From: Nautilus pompilius
Taxonomy: Eukaryota; Mollusca; Cephalopoda; Nautilida; Nautilidae
Assembly (NCBI GenBank): GCA_018389105.1
Contig: JACATO010000598.1
Span: 868,001-932,000, forward strand
Reading direction: 5' to 3'
Length of the DNA: 64,000 nt
This document shows positions 46,310 to 58,431 of the stretch, piece by piece. Each line of letters starts with the position of its first letter. Position 1 is the first letter of the stretch. Both the position numbers and the translations under genes were made by a program. The notes beneath the pieces were generated by a model. The model was not told where the DNA came from. It searched no databases and saw only the letters and a list, made by a program, of their open reading frames with translations.

Positions 46310-49135
46310 TTTTTTTTGTTTGCTGTTACCTTTTTTTTTTTTTTTTTTTTGTTTAGCACCGTTGTAGGAGAGAGATCAGAAATTCTGTAGAGTATAGTTG
46401 CCCGATCAAGTACTCTAGCCTGCTATTACCATATAGTATCAACTTCTTTCTTAAGTTGAGATTTTGCTTGTGCCAGAATTTAGAATTTGCAAAATGAGAA
46501 TTAAAATTTTGATCTAAATTTAAAATGTGGCTGGAATTACATCGTCATTATTGGAGTGAAGGGAATTATTATTGAACTAATCTTTGACTCTCTTATTGTT
46601 ATTAAATAGGCATCATTGATTAAGTTTGCTGCTGTAAATGGGGCATACTGAAAATATTCTGGATTTATATTGAATATGATGTCTGAGAAAATTACCAATT
46701 TATTTGTCAATGAACCAAGCTAAAAGCTAGCCATATACTGAAATTGATAAAGGAAATTAAGACATCTTTATTGTATAGGATTTCTTGATGATGCTGATAC
46801 AGCAAATACAGAATTTTAAGGTTATTCTAGATGGCCTCAGTGAGAAATGGGATCCATGGATTATTTAATTGGTTGGCTGTTTTTTTTTTTTTTTTGACAT
46901 GCCTGACACAGTTTGTATATAAGAGAACCAGTAATAGTATCCAGCAATTATGTACTTACTGTAGGCCTGATTAAGTAGTGTGCTTCACTGAATAAAAAAG
47001 AAATGTTGGAAGAGTATCAAAGAATTTACCAATTGTGTTCATTTTGTTTTGTATTTTTTTTTAATTGGAAATGTCTCAAATAATATAACTGATAGTTTAG
47101 GTCTTGCAGTTTTAAAGTAAAACTGCTTTACTGTCTTTGTTTTTATGCACTTTAGATGTACTAACTTAAAATGGGAGGTATTATAATGCAGATTCATAAG
47201 TCACATGCTGTAAAAGATAAAGTTTTGTCTGTTTCCCACATAGAGAAAGAACACTCTGCCACTATAGTAAACACTATGCTGTGGTAGACTCCATGCTCCA
47301 GAATATCTGTAGTAATAATTAATCAGGAAAGTCTGTAATTACTTTTTATGTTCCTTGCTCTAAGAACCTTAAACATTATGACCAGGTGCTCACTTGCTTA
47401 TGTACTATAAATAATGGCACAAATTTGCAACCGTCAACAACAACAACGACAAAAAAAAAGAGAGAAAATTATAAAAATGAATGATTTTACATTTTTGTAA
47501 TGAGCCATACTCAATGTTCTAACATATTTGTGTTGTTTTTAACTGTATTGTGATGGTATACGTTTCATAAAATATCACTTTTTGGGGGTGGCCTTTTGAT
47601 GTCACCTATTAAAAATAAAAGATTCTTTTTAAGTATCTGTTTGAGGTTGTAGCATCATTTATATTTTGTATTTGGTTACTTTGGATGGTCTTATCTATAA
47701 AACAAAAACACTGATATTAGCAGGGTATTTGCCGGAGTTGATGCAAGACTTATTAATCTGTAAACTTTTGTTTACTGTTTTCTTGATCTTGGTAAAATTG
47801 GTGATCGGCTCTTATTTCTGACATTTTGCCTTATGCTGTAGAAATCATTTAGTATTATGGCAACATGCTTTTTCTCTGCATAAACATTTTGGATTATTTA
47901 TCAGTGGTGGGTTAGGAAAATCCATGACTGGAATTTGGACATTTTTTCTAATATTGATCTAAAGTGACCTGATGCTAACATGAACTTGATTATGACATCT
48001 CATCACATTATGGATTATGATTTAGCTAATGATTTTAATATGGTGTGGCTGGATGCAGATGAATATTTGTTTTACATAATTTATGAACATTAAAAAATTT
48101 ACTAAGACATCTAGAAAATCTTTTTTCTTTGATTGGATTTAATGTAGGAAATACACAAGATTAGTTGAAGCCATTTTTAAAACAAAAATCTTTGTTCATA
48201 TCCCTGGTGCTATTTTGTAGCCAGAAAAATAGCAAAATCTATTAAAACTACAATTTATTTTATATAGAAAAGGTAATCATTTGCTCAAAACAGCATAATG
48301 TAGTCATTGTGGTTTGGGTAGTAGATTCTGAATGAGGTAAAGAGTAACAATTGCTAATGTCCTGTATTATATGGCTGGCTTGTAAATACAAAGTTTTTGG
48401 TCAGTATTTATTAACATTTTGTCAGTACTGAAAAAGAGTTTGTACAATTATTACTACAAAATGTAAATATTTTGGCAGCATTATTTTAGCGTTTACTTTA
48501 CAACTATTAAGTACAATATAACAGACAAGGAACCTCGTGGACAGCAGCAGTAGAGTCACTATAACTAGCTCCAGGGTGCGAGCTGACATGCAAAAAAAAA
48601 AAGTAGGTTCAGAAAGTTTTCCAGTATTTGTTAAGTAATGAATAACTGTCGTTTTGTGACCTTTAGTGCCAAGTGGCATAGATCTCAAATGTTAAGTTTT
48701 TTTTTTTTTTTTTGTTTTAAAAGTTTGTTCAAGTAAAATCCCATTGTTTTCTTTCTTTATCCAGATAATTATAAAAATTGAAATAATTAGGTTTTTTAAA
48801 GAATTACTGTATATAAATTTTTTTAGCATCTGTATGGCAAGAGTATTTTATATTGTGCAACAGTAATGTAGAAATATATTTGGGTTAAATGATAAAGTTA
48901 GAAAATGTATATACTAATGGTAATAATAGCTGACCACATCACAATGATGATTTGTCATTTCCACTGAAATCCTGTCATTTGAGTACATTCATAAATTTAT
49001 AATTTAATCTGGTGGGTTTCCTGATGCCTTGAGTTTGTTAACTCAGTATATATCTACTCCTGTATGGGTACAACATGAAAAATGTTTCTAAAAAGGCTAG
49101 TTGTGTATTCTAGTTTTTAAAAGATTAATGATCAA
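46310..49135. other. AT-rich intergenic DNA, no feature recognised
   Basis: Homopolymer runs and short frames only. An 88-codon minus frame at 48422-48688 has no motif. Confidence 0.5.
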
Positions 49136-49138
49136 TTA

Positions 49139-50889
49139 CACTGGTCAACAAATTTTTATTTTTTTTCTTTGGCAGACCATCTAGGAGTGTTTTCTGGGGT
49201 TTTGAAGGTCGCTGATTACGAATATAACATTGGTTTTGTCTGATTGGCTCTAGTTTAGAAGATATTGATAGCCTCAAATAAGCCTAAACTGCTAAAATTC
49301 TCCCTGAAATACTTCAATATAGAAGCAGTAAATAATAATTTTCTGATATTATTGAATCATTATAACATACTATAGGACAAGGGAAGGCAGCTTGCTTCGT
49401 TTCTTTTCTAAAGAAGATGACCTGATCTTTTGTAATGACGTTTCTGCACTTCTTAACTGCATGGGGATCTCGTCATATGACCCAGCAGATTGGCGTCTCT
49501 TTATAGATAGCTCGAAAGCAAGTCTAAAAGTTGTACTTTTGCATAATGGCAATAAGTTTGCTCCTGTACCACTTGGCCATTCTACCAAGATGAAAGAAGA
49601 GTATGATGGTATCCAATTTGTTCTTGAAAAGCTAAATTACAACACTCATAAATGGCTGATTTGTGTGGACTTGAAAATGGTGAATTTTCTGCTTGGTCAG
49701 CAAAGTGGGTACACAAAGTATCCCTGCTTTCTTTGTTTGTGGGATAGCAGAGCAAGAATCCAGCACTGGAGAAGGGAGAACTGGCCAGAACGAGAAAGTC
49801 TCGAAGTCGGCACAGCCAACGTCATCAATGAGCCTTTGGTACCCAGGGATAGAATCATCTTCCCTCCATTGCACATAAAACTAGGGCTCATGAAGCAGTT
49901 TGTTAAGGCGTTGAACAAAGATGGGGATTGCTTCAAGTACATATGCAGGCAATTTCCAGGTCTTTCCATCGAAAAAGCTAAAGGTGGCATCTTCGATGGA
50001 CCTCAGATTCGAACGCTCATGAGGGATTCTGACTTCACTAATCATATGAACATGGTTGAGTTAAATGCTTGGGTGTCCTTCACAGATGTAGTGACAAACT
50101 TTTTGGGAAATCACAAAGCTGACAATTACAAGCAATTGGTCCGTAAGATGCTTACTGCATACGAAAAACTAGGGGCAAATGTGAGCATCAAAGTTCATTT
50201 CTTGTTTAGCCACCTCGACAGATTTCCTGGTAATCTTGGTGATTACAGTGAGGAGCAAGGAGAGAGATTCCATCAAGACATCAAAACAATGGAAGAGAGG
50301 TATCAAGGCAAATGGGATGAGCACATGATGGCAGACTACTGCTGGAACCTTTTGAGAGACTGCCCGAAAGTTGCTCACAAGCGAAAATCGTATAAACGTC
50401 AATTTCACTTTTGTGAATAAAATATTGTTTTGTGTGTTCATTGTAACTAAGAATCTAGTGTATAATAATGCTTTGCATTAATTTATGATATATAACTGAT
50501 TATGTAAATGTTTTTTTCCCTTGGAGAATTAAAATTCAGCAAATTTTTAGCAATTTTTTGTATATTCTCGAAATATATGAAAAGTGTTCATTTATTAATA
50601 AATGAAATGATGTTATATCTAACTTAACTTGTTAGATTGAGATTTTACACTGTCTTTGTGGTTTTGGATTATCATAAAAATCAATATCTGACATTTTTGC
50701 ACTATTTAGCCGTTTTTTGTACGTTTAGTTATGGTCGCGAATGGGTGATTTCAGACGAACGACCCCCCTGTGATATCTCCAAAACTAGAGCCAACTTGAA
50801 AAAACAAATGTCAGATTCGGATTCAGCGCCCTTGAAAACCCCAGAAACCAGTCTCACTTTTCCTGCCAAAAATATTGTGTTGACCAGTG
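49139..50889 (+). mobile_element. Undescribed-looking TIR transposon, copy 1
   Basis: 1,751 bp. The ends are CACTGGTCAACA at 49139 and its complement ending CCAGTG at 50889, flanked by TTA on both sides (49136-49138 and 50890-50892). The two ends stay alignable for about 130 bp as imperfect inverted repeats with shared blocks: CTGGGGTTTT, AAGG-CGCTGA-T-CGAAT and TTGGCTCTAGTTT. One long frame fills the interior. A second copy, reversed, lies at 52222-53973 and differs by one base in a poly-A/T stretch near 50551, the only difference I saw. CACTG ends and a 3-bp duplication fit the CACTA/EnSpm (CMC) group; a TWA duplication is also typical of PIF/Harbinger. Confidence 0.8.
49356..50420 (+). CDS. 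Transposon ORF, candidate transposase C-terminal part (copy 1)
   Basis: The open frame runs from a stop at 49353 to TAA at 50420, with 342 residues counted from a TTG at 49392. There is no in-frame ATG before codon 24 of that count (49461). The codons before the TTG read YYRTREGSL right after a possible acceptor (CTATAG at 49370-49375), so the 5' part of the gene is probably missing or on a lost exon. Counting from 49392, candidate catalytic residues are D39 (RLFIDSS) and D93 (LICVDLK), then C112-x2-C115 (YPCFLCLWDSR), H161 (PPLHIKLG) and E287/E288 with H294 (YSEEQGERFHQD). This resembles the D-D-C(2)C-E/H layout of eukaryotic DDE/D transposases. From memory, similar uncharacterised multi-copy proteins occur in arthropods and other invertebrates. 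The stop codon overlaps an AATAAA (50416-50421). Confidence 0.7.
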   Translation: MIITYYRTREGSLLRFFSKEDDLIFCNDVSALLNCMGISSYDPADWRLFIDSSKASLKVVLLHNGNKFAPVPLGHSTKMKEEYDGIQFVLEKLNYNTHKWLICVDLKMVNFLLGQQSGYTKYPCFLCLWDSRARIQHWRRENWPERESLEVGTANVINEPLVPRDRIIFPPLHIKLGLMKQFVKALNKDGDCFKYICRQFPGLSIEKAKGGIFDGPQIRTLMRDSDFTNHMNMVELNAWVSFTDVVTNFLGNHKADNYKQLVRKMLTAYEKLGANVSIKVHFLFSHLDRFPGNLGDYSEEQGERFHQDIKTMEERYQGKWDEHMMADYCWNLLRDCPKVAHKRKSYKRQFHFCE

Positions 50890-50892
50890 TTA

Positions 50893-52218
50893 TGTATACA
50901 AACTAGTAATGTTCTCTTAGATAACATGCGCAATGATAGATAAATATATTTATATATATAAATCTTTATAGAGTATTTTTAAGTCTTTTTGTTATTAAAT
51001 AACTTATTCTACTTCTGAAGGCCCAAGTTAGGGCAAATAGTTTCAATTTGTTTTTTGCTCCAGTTTGATGGCGGTACAAGTGATACAAAAACAGAAATTA
51101 TTATACAAAAAAAATGCTGGAAATAAAAGGGAAAACAAGCTAGTTTATCTCTAAGCAGCCACTATCTTAACCAGATATTTTTTTAAGTATGTGAAGGTTT
51201 ATCAGCAAAATATTAACCTACTTAATAAGTATGACAATTTAATTATATTTTGGTTTTAAAAATCCTGATTCTCTTTTGATTTTTTTAAATAAAATGAAAT
51301 AAAAGAAGGCTGAGTTTCTTACTATTATCAGTCCAAATATAATTTTAGGACCCAATTTTTCAGGAATTTCATGGCTTGTGTTTCCACTATTTCTAGTATT
51401 TTCATGTAGTAATAAGTTTACAGGGTTTTAAGTAAATACTAAAGTTATATTTTCTTTAATTTTATTCTTAATAATTAAAATTGTTTAAATTTATTTTGTT
51501 ATAAATCAGTCTGACAATTCTGTTTGCTTAAAATAACCTTTAAAAGCTTCCAGACATTTGTAGCCAAGACAATTAGGTAAACCTTAAAATATCGAGCTTT
51601 TGTAAGCTGATACTTGACACCAGATGTCTGCAATTTTTACTTTATGCTATACATATAAGTAGGGTAAAGCAGGTGTAGATTTTGTAATTATTAAAGAATG
51701 TTTCTGGATAGTATGGGTTTGCTTACCTGATTACCTGAGTTCTGAATTAAACAATCCAGATGGCTGACAAATGTTTTCACTACAAAGTCAGCTTAAAGAA
51801 TGGCTTCAGTGATCACTGTCTAAACCATCCCCTATGTTAAGGTACCTTTTAGATTTGAATGAGAGAAATACCATCAACTCAAAGCTAAAACTGTGAACAA
51901 TGAGTGTCCTTTTTATTAGATATATAAGACAGCATGCCTTGACTGCACTATTTTAATGCTGATTAACAAGAAATGTGAAACTGATACAAGTCAAGATTTA
52001 TAGGCATTATGTTGAGAAATGTTATCTGGCTGGCCCTCAAGTAACTGGCAGAACATAACCCTCATCTGGAAAGTTGAGAACTTGTTTTTTTCATATAAAA
52101 TGTTCTTTACTGGCATATCAGACTATGTCAACACGATGTGGTTTTACTTTCATTCTAAACAAAATCCTTTGGTGTTATGGGAATAAGAGATACATCAGTG
52201 TCAACAGTATCACCTAAA
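50893..52218. other. Unique spacer between the two inverted transposon copies
   Basis: About 1.33 kb of AT-rich, single-copy-looking DNA. No frame or repeat was recognised. Because each element has its own target duplication, this spacer is host sequence between two insertions, not the inside of a composite element. Confidence 0.6.
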
Positions 52219-52221
52219 TAA

Positions 52222-53973
52222 CACTGGTCAACACAATATTTTTGGCAGGAAAAGTGAGACTGGTTTCTGGGGTTTTCAAGGGCGCTGAATCCGAATCTGA
52301 CATTTGTTTTTTCAAGTTGGCTCTAGTTTTGGAGATATCACAGGGGGGTCGTTCGTCTGAAATCACCCATTCGCGACCATAACTAAACGTACAAAAAACG
52401 GCTAAATAGTGCAAAAATGTCAGATATTGATTTTTATGATAATCCAAAACCACAAAGACAGTGTAAAATCTCAATCTAACAAGTTAAGTTAGATATAACA
52501 TCATTTCATTTATTAATAAATGAACACTTTTCATATATTTCGAGAATATACAAAAAATTTGCTAAAAATTTGCTGAATTTTAATTCTCCAAGGGAAAAAA
52601 ACATTTACATAATCAGTTATATATCATAAATTAATGCAAAGCATTATTATACACTAGATTCTTAGTTACAATGAACACACAAAACAATATTTTATTCACA
52701 AAAGTGAAATTGACGTTTATACGATTTTCGCTTGTGAGCAACTTTCGGGCAGTCTCTCAAAAGGTTCCAGCAGTAGTCTGCCATCATGTGCTCATCCCAT
52801 TTGCCTTGATACCTCTCTTCCATTGTTTTGATGTCTTGATGGAATCTCTCTCCTTGCTCCTCACTGTAATCACCAAGATTACCAGGAAATCTGTCGAGGT
52901 GGCTAAACAAGAAATGAACTTTGATGCTCACATTTGCCCCTAGTTTTTCGTATGCAGTAAGCATCTTACGGACCAATTGCTTGTAATTGTCAGCTTTGTG
53001 ATTTCCCAAAAAGTTTGTCACTACATCTGTGAAGGACACCCAAGCATTTAACTCAACCATGTTCATATGATTAGTGAAGTCAGAATCCCTCATGAGCGTT
53101 CGAATCTGAGGTCCATCGAAGATGCCACCTTTAGCTTTTTCGATGGAAAGACCTGGAAATTGCCTGCATATGTACTTGAAGCAATCCCCATCTTTGTTCA
53201 ACGCCTTAACAAACTGCTTCATGAGCCCTAGTTTTATGTGCAATGGAGGGAAGATGATTCTATCCCTGGGTACCAAAGGCTCATTGATGACGTTGGCTGT
53301 GCCGACTTCGAGACTTTCTCGTTCTGGCCAGTTCTCCCTTCTCCAGTGCTGGATTCTTGCTCTGCTATCCCACAAACAAAGAAAGCAGGGATACTTTGTG
53401 TACCCACTTTGCTGACCAAGCAGAAAATTCACCATTTTCAAGTCCACACAAATCAGCCATTTATGAGTGTTGTAATTTAGCTTTTCAAGAACAAATTGGA
53501 TACCATCATACTCTTCTTTCATCTTGGTAGAATGGCCAAGTGGTACAGGAGCAAACTTATTGCCATTATGCAAAAGTACAACTTTTAGACTTGCTTTCGA
53601 GCTATCTATAAAGAGACGCCAATCTGCTGGGTCATATGACGAGATCCCCATGCAGTTAAGAAGTGCAGAAACGTCATTACAAAAGATCAGGTCATCTTCT
53701 TTAGAAAAGAAACGAAGCAAGCTGCCTTCCCTTGTCCTATAGTATGTTATAATGATTCAATAATATCAGAAAATTATTATTTACTGCTTCTATATTGAAG
53801 TATTTCAGGGAGAATTTTAGCAGTTTAGGCTTATTTGAGGCTATCAATATCTTCTAAACTAGAGCCAATCAGACAAAACCAATGTTATATTCGTAATCAG
53901 CGACCTTCAAAACCCCAGAAAACACTCCTAGATGGTCTGCCAAAGAAAAAAAATAAAAATTTGTTGACCAGTG
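52222..53973 (-). mobile_element. Undescribed-looking TIR transposon, copy 2 (inverted)
   Basis: 1,752 bp on the opposite strand, with ends CACTGG at 52222 and CCAGTG at 53973. TAA flanks both sides (52219-52221 and 53974-53976), the complement of the TTA at copy 1. The outer flanks differ from those of copy 1, so this is a separate insertion. Apart from one extra base in a homopolymer, the sequence appears identical to copy 1. Confidence 0.8.
52692..53756 (-). CDS. Transposon ORF, candidate transposase C-terminal part (copy 2)
   Basis: The 342-residue translation is identical to copy 1, with the same missing ATG, the same D/D/C-x2-C/E-H residues and the same overlap of stop codon and polyadenylation signal. 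Complete identity over more than 1 kb of coding sequence means either very recent mobilisation or gene conversion between the copies. Confidence 0.7.
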   Translation of the reverse strand: MIITYYRTREGSLLRFFSKEDDLIFCNDVSALLNCMGISSYDPADWRLFIDSSKASLKVVLLHNGNKFAPVPLGHSTKMKEEYDGIQFVLEKLNYNTHKWLICVDLKMVNFLLGQQSGYTKYPCFLCLWDSRARIQHWRRENWPERESLEVGTANVINEPLVPRDRIIFPPLHIKLGLMKQFVKALNKDGDCFKYICRQFPGLSIEKAKGGIFDGPQIRTLMRDSDFTNHMNMVELNAWVSFTDVVTNFLGNHKADNYKQLVRKMLTAYEKLGANVSIKVHFLFSHLDRFPGNLGDYSEEQGERFHQDIKTMEERYQGKWDEHMMADYCWNLLRDCPKVAHKRKSYKRQFHFCE

Positions 53974-53976
53974 TAA

Positions 53977-55690
53977 TCTGTTAGGTGAATATTAGCAACA
54001 TTACCATTAGAACTTTTGGTATATTATTTTCTAGACCAAATTTTCTCTTGTGTGGTGGCTTCATAAAGTCTGAATTCCAGATTAAAATATGAGAACAATC
54101 ATGAAATACTTATAGTAAGACAAACCAGTGAACATGGTAGTTAGTGCATGATATTCCATATCAGTCAGAATAAAGTAACTAGAATGAGTTTCAAGGAAAT
54201 CCTTATGTTCTGAAATAATCTTAATTAAAAAAGAATTTTTTTCTATTTTTAAGACTGCTCATTATTCAACTGTTGAACCTGCCTGGCAGAACAATGAAAT
54301 AACATGATGGCTGTAGACTCGTATTAAGTGGTAGGAATAATTCTAAACAAAGTAATAATTTGTCTTTAGTTTATTATTTTTCTAAGAATCCAGATAAATG
54401 GTCTTTGAAAAAGTAATTATAATTTCTGTTGCTGTTTTTCAATTATTACGTAACAAAGGAAAATTTCAGTAGTATATGGATAAAGAAATTTCCTCGAGGG
54501 TAGCAGCCTGTATCTTTATATCAATTACTATGGTTTAGAAGAATTTATGTTGGCTCTATTCCCATTAAATAACAATGCATGGTGCATGTTTTTTTGTGAT
54601 TTTTGTATTATATTTTGTTGAAGCTGGTAAGAGTAGAGGAAAGCTTAAATGTTGTACTGTGCCCTTTAGCTTGCTTGCACTGACATGATTAACTAGCAAC
54701 AGCAGGTTAGCTGATGGATCGATGGATATTCTTGGAGCTGACTCATCACCATATTCATAGTAGTTGCACCTGAATAAAAGCCTTTTGTAGAAGTAATAAA
54801 ATCACAGTTCACTGAGCTACCAGCTCCTGTATAAATGCCACTTAGACAAGTTGTTAGTTTTTCTAACAGAAATTGATTTTTAAAAAATCTTAAAATTCTC
54901 TCCTCCAGATAGTAAATAGTTTGAAATGCTAAGGGTGGGTAGGAAAGTCTGGAATTATTCAGAAAGTATATGGTATTGGCTAACCTGTTTAGCTTAGATA
55001 AAATAATTCTGTTTACTTATAGACCTACTCAATTTACTCTATAAAAGGTAATTTATTTAAAAAAAACTTGTCGTCCGTAAAAATTTCAATAAATATGAAC
55101 ATTCGACACTTCAAATATACGAAGGTGATGTCATGGCTCAGAGATAATAAACAAGAAGCTACTTTTTTTCACAAGTACTGAAGGCTCAAACATGAGATTT
55201 AGTTTGCAGCAGATCCACATTTTTGTCAACATCTGCACAGCTAAAGCAACACATTCTCCTTTAGAGAGGAATCTAAAGGAAAAGGATAGTCATCTAAATA
55301 TGAATAAATTAAACATTCTCAGTCTTATTGGATATTTTCTGGTAAGTTAATTGTTCAATTATAGGAATTTAGTGATTGATAAAAATGCAGCTTTTGGTGT
55401 CTCTAACTTAATAAATATTAAAATTCCTTTTTTGTTTATTAGTTTGCATTTGTCCTAGTGCTTAATCTCTCTGCAGGTATGAAACTATAGATGAAGAGAC
55501 AACACTTGTCTATTAGCTACCTGTTAAAAACAAATCACTTTTTTAGTGTCTTTGAAGTAAGTAAATTCAAATCATAACTGATTAAATTATTTGGGAGAAA
55601 CTTTGACAGTTGGCATCTACAACTTTAAAGTCGATTTTTTTCTTTTTTTTTTCATTTGTATTCTAATTCTGTAATAGTTGCAGCCAAATC
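53977..55690. other. Intergenic DNA, no feature recognised
   Basis: AT-rich, CpG-poor, with no gene or repeat identified. Confidence 0.5.
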
Positions 55691-55699
55691 GGAGGTAGG

Positions 55700-58400
55700 C
55701 TTGCTATGAAGATAAGAGTAAATGCTGTTTGTTTCAAAAGAGAAAAGTGTTGGTCCCATTTGTTTTGAATAAAAACGAACTGTAAATCAAACGATCATGT
55801 GATATTTCGCTGGTAATAAATTGAAAATACATTTTAATGATTTATAAAGACTTAAAATTTGACGACTGGCTAGAAAAAATTCCGTTAATCTTTGAGCCTA
55901 TATAGATAATGGGAGATAATTCGAATTCATACACGATTAGAAATATAGAAACCTAAGATGGAGCAGAGAAATAGTTCAGCTGTCATCCAGTAAATAAAGG
56001 AACAAGAACGAAATAATAGCTAACGATATCGTGTAGAGTATTTATGGGATGGAATAAATTAGCCTTTTAGTACAAATAGTTTCTCCATCAGCATCCCGAA
56101 ACTTTAGTTTGGGATGCAGAGACTACTTACTGTACGATTCTACAGTAAATTTCCGATAAAGTCTCCTCACGATTTCAGTTAAAAAGAACGAACTGAAGAA
56201 CCCCAAAAGTATTATTTTTAGATGCAAATATTGCCTAACTTAATTTTAATAAAATTCCTCTGATCAGTAGTACTAATGGCGGTGTTTCTAAATCCAGTGG
56301 ATGTATATTTATAAATAAGTAGAGTGCTTCAAGAGTTACTTAGAAAAATGTAATAAACACCTGACTATACGAGTCCGGGCGGAAAACAGTATCGCTGTGA
56401 TCATATCCGACCGCCTCTGATATTTCCAATTTATTATATTCAATGTATACTATTAACAGTCGTGGGTATTTTTCCTACATGCGGATTTAAATGTCATTAA
56501 ACGTTCCCTTCAGGTTATTTTGATATTACAGGGTTAGAAATTACGAGTATCTGCTGTAAGAGATTTAAAGTAAAAGCGTACAAGTCTTATAGTACGGTAC
56601 CCGTACAGTTAACACATTTAAAGAGACGCAAGCAGGTGGTCGGTAGCATCTTCAAACCTCAGACTATGGCTGCACAGATCTAATTATGTCATGTTACACG
56701 AAAAATATACTATACCGGAATACCTTTTCTTCGTTTATACTGGGATGGGGGGAAAAAAAAAAGTCTTGAAAGGCTAATATCCGGAAGAATAGAGGATTTA
56801 AGAATGCCAACGCAATTATTCTTTGCTAAATAAGGGCAGATAACCGAAGACAGGTCAGCTGATAAAACAACAACAACAACAACCAAATTCTCACCCGAGT
56901 TCTGCGATTGTTGCTGGAATTTTACCGTAAATTTCTTTAGTGTGGAGTATAAGTAAACATCGGTGAGGCTGACAAGTAAAATCATACAGTTTTATGTTCG
57001 AATACAGTCTTTCCTTCCTTAAATAAAAAGAAGACTTAAAACTCTCTAATAACAAAGGGGAAAGGTACATGGGATTGATAACTGTACAAATTATTCAACA
57101 GTTTGTCGATAAGTACACTGGCCAAGTTATTTCCCCTTGCTAGGTTTAGTAAATAAATATCAAAGCGGATCTGTGACAATAAATAATAACTAGGATCACT
57201 AATAGAACTATTTGTGTCGTCACAGGTAAATGTAGAGCGCAGACTGCTGGTTGTTTAAAACAACAATAGAATTAGAAATGAATGACCACTATTGTTTGTG
57301 TTGGGTGGAAAACAAATTTTTTCATTGAGTAAATTTTAGAATGGTATCTAAGTTACGAGTCTTTTAATGTTTATTATCAGTAATAATATACGGATAATAT
57401 AAGCAGTTGAATTTCATAATACACGAATTATCAAAAATATTGAAAAATAAAGCTTAGGAAATTCTTAACAAAATATGTTTGTTTTTTTTTTTTAAATCCC
57501 GATAATGATAGTTATAACGTTATTAACATCATTTGTCGAACTAGTTCTTTTATTATTGTTAACAGTAATAATTTTAAAAGTCTAAGTACCTACATATTCA
57601 TCCCTGTGATCTTCCGGCGAAGTATTCCCAAGAAATATTCGTGGTTCCAGCAGCCAAACGAGAGTCTCAAATTTTACACGTGTTGGCGTTGCTTGGCAAC
57701 TAATTAGGTAGTTGTCTAGACGCCGGCTTTGTTTTAGGTCGCATTGGTTTTTCGTTTGCTGAAAGCCTCCGCGAGAAGAAGGAAGGAGAGATACGGTCAA
57801 CTTTGAGCCCCAGGAGTTGTTGTTGTTACATGTGCTCGAACCCCCCCCCCACACACACACACCTTAACGTGTAGCTCTAGTAGGCAGAGCAGCCCAAGTA
57901 CCCATCCACATACACCCAAGTAGCTTTATCAGTTCAAACAATAAACTTTACGTAATAATTCCCATAAGTAAGCATCGAGGCAGAGTTCACGACCACCCGT
58001 ACGGTTGTTTTGAAAATAATTTCCATTAATAAATAGAATGATTAATTATTACATAACAGCTAAATAAATTTGTTACGCACAAAAAAGTTGATTTAAAATG
58101 ATAAACACAAATACTACATCGATAAATTATACATATAGTATACAAGGGTAACCCTTGGTATGTGAAAAGGGGGGGGGAGACCTACACCCAGACAGACAAC
58201 CTTTCTCAAGCCACACAAAATAGCTGGACCTTTAGGCTTTTATTAATGAATCCTTGAGGTAATGAATGCATGTGGAGATTAGCTTTCAATAATATTGCTT
58301 ATTTTTAAATTTTAAAATAATAATATTATTAGTTACTTAATCTTTTGTTTACATCAATTTAAGGTGAAATTCTTTTTTCCCTACTTGTTGTTTGGAGAAC
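55700..58400. other. CpG-retaining flank of the second island
   Basis: CpG dinucleotides are visibly more frequent than in the surrounding 50 kb although the sequence is still AT-rich. This suggests an unmethylated domain upstream of the promoter. No gene was recognised. The 92-codon minus frame at 57582-57860 and the 91-codon minus frame at 56710-56985 contain simple-sequence-derived runs and no domain. Confidence 0.4.
57841..57862. repeat. Poly-C plus CA repeat
   Basis: Ten C residues followed by a CA run. Confidence 0.85.
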
Positions 58401-58431
58401 CACCGTGTAAAACGTGCTCCTTTATTGTCTT

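Noticed and set aside
49370-53742. Smaller frames of 60-97 codons inside the two transposon copies
   Set aside because: They occur identically in both copies only because the DNA is identical; all are antisense or shifted shadows of the 342-residue frame.
49136-53976. One composite or foldback transposon made of both copies plus spacer
   Set aside because: The outer flanks are TTA on the left and TAA on the right, which are not a direct duplication, while each copy has its own matching duplication.
57582-57860. 92-codon minus-strand frame
   Set aside because: It includes translated poly-C/CA repeat and no domain. It lies in the CpG-retaining flank, where stop codons are fewer.
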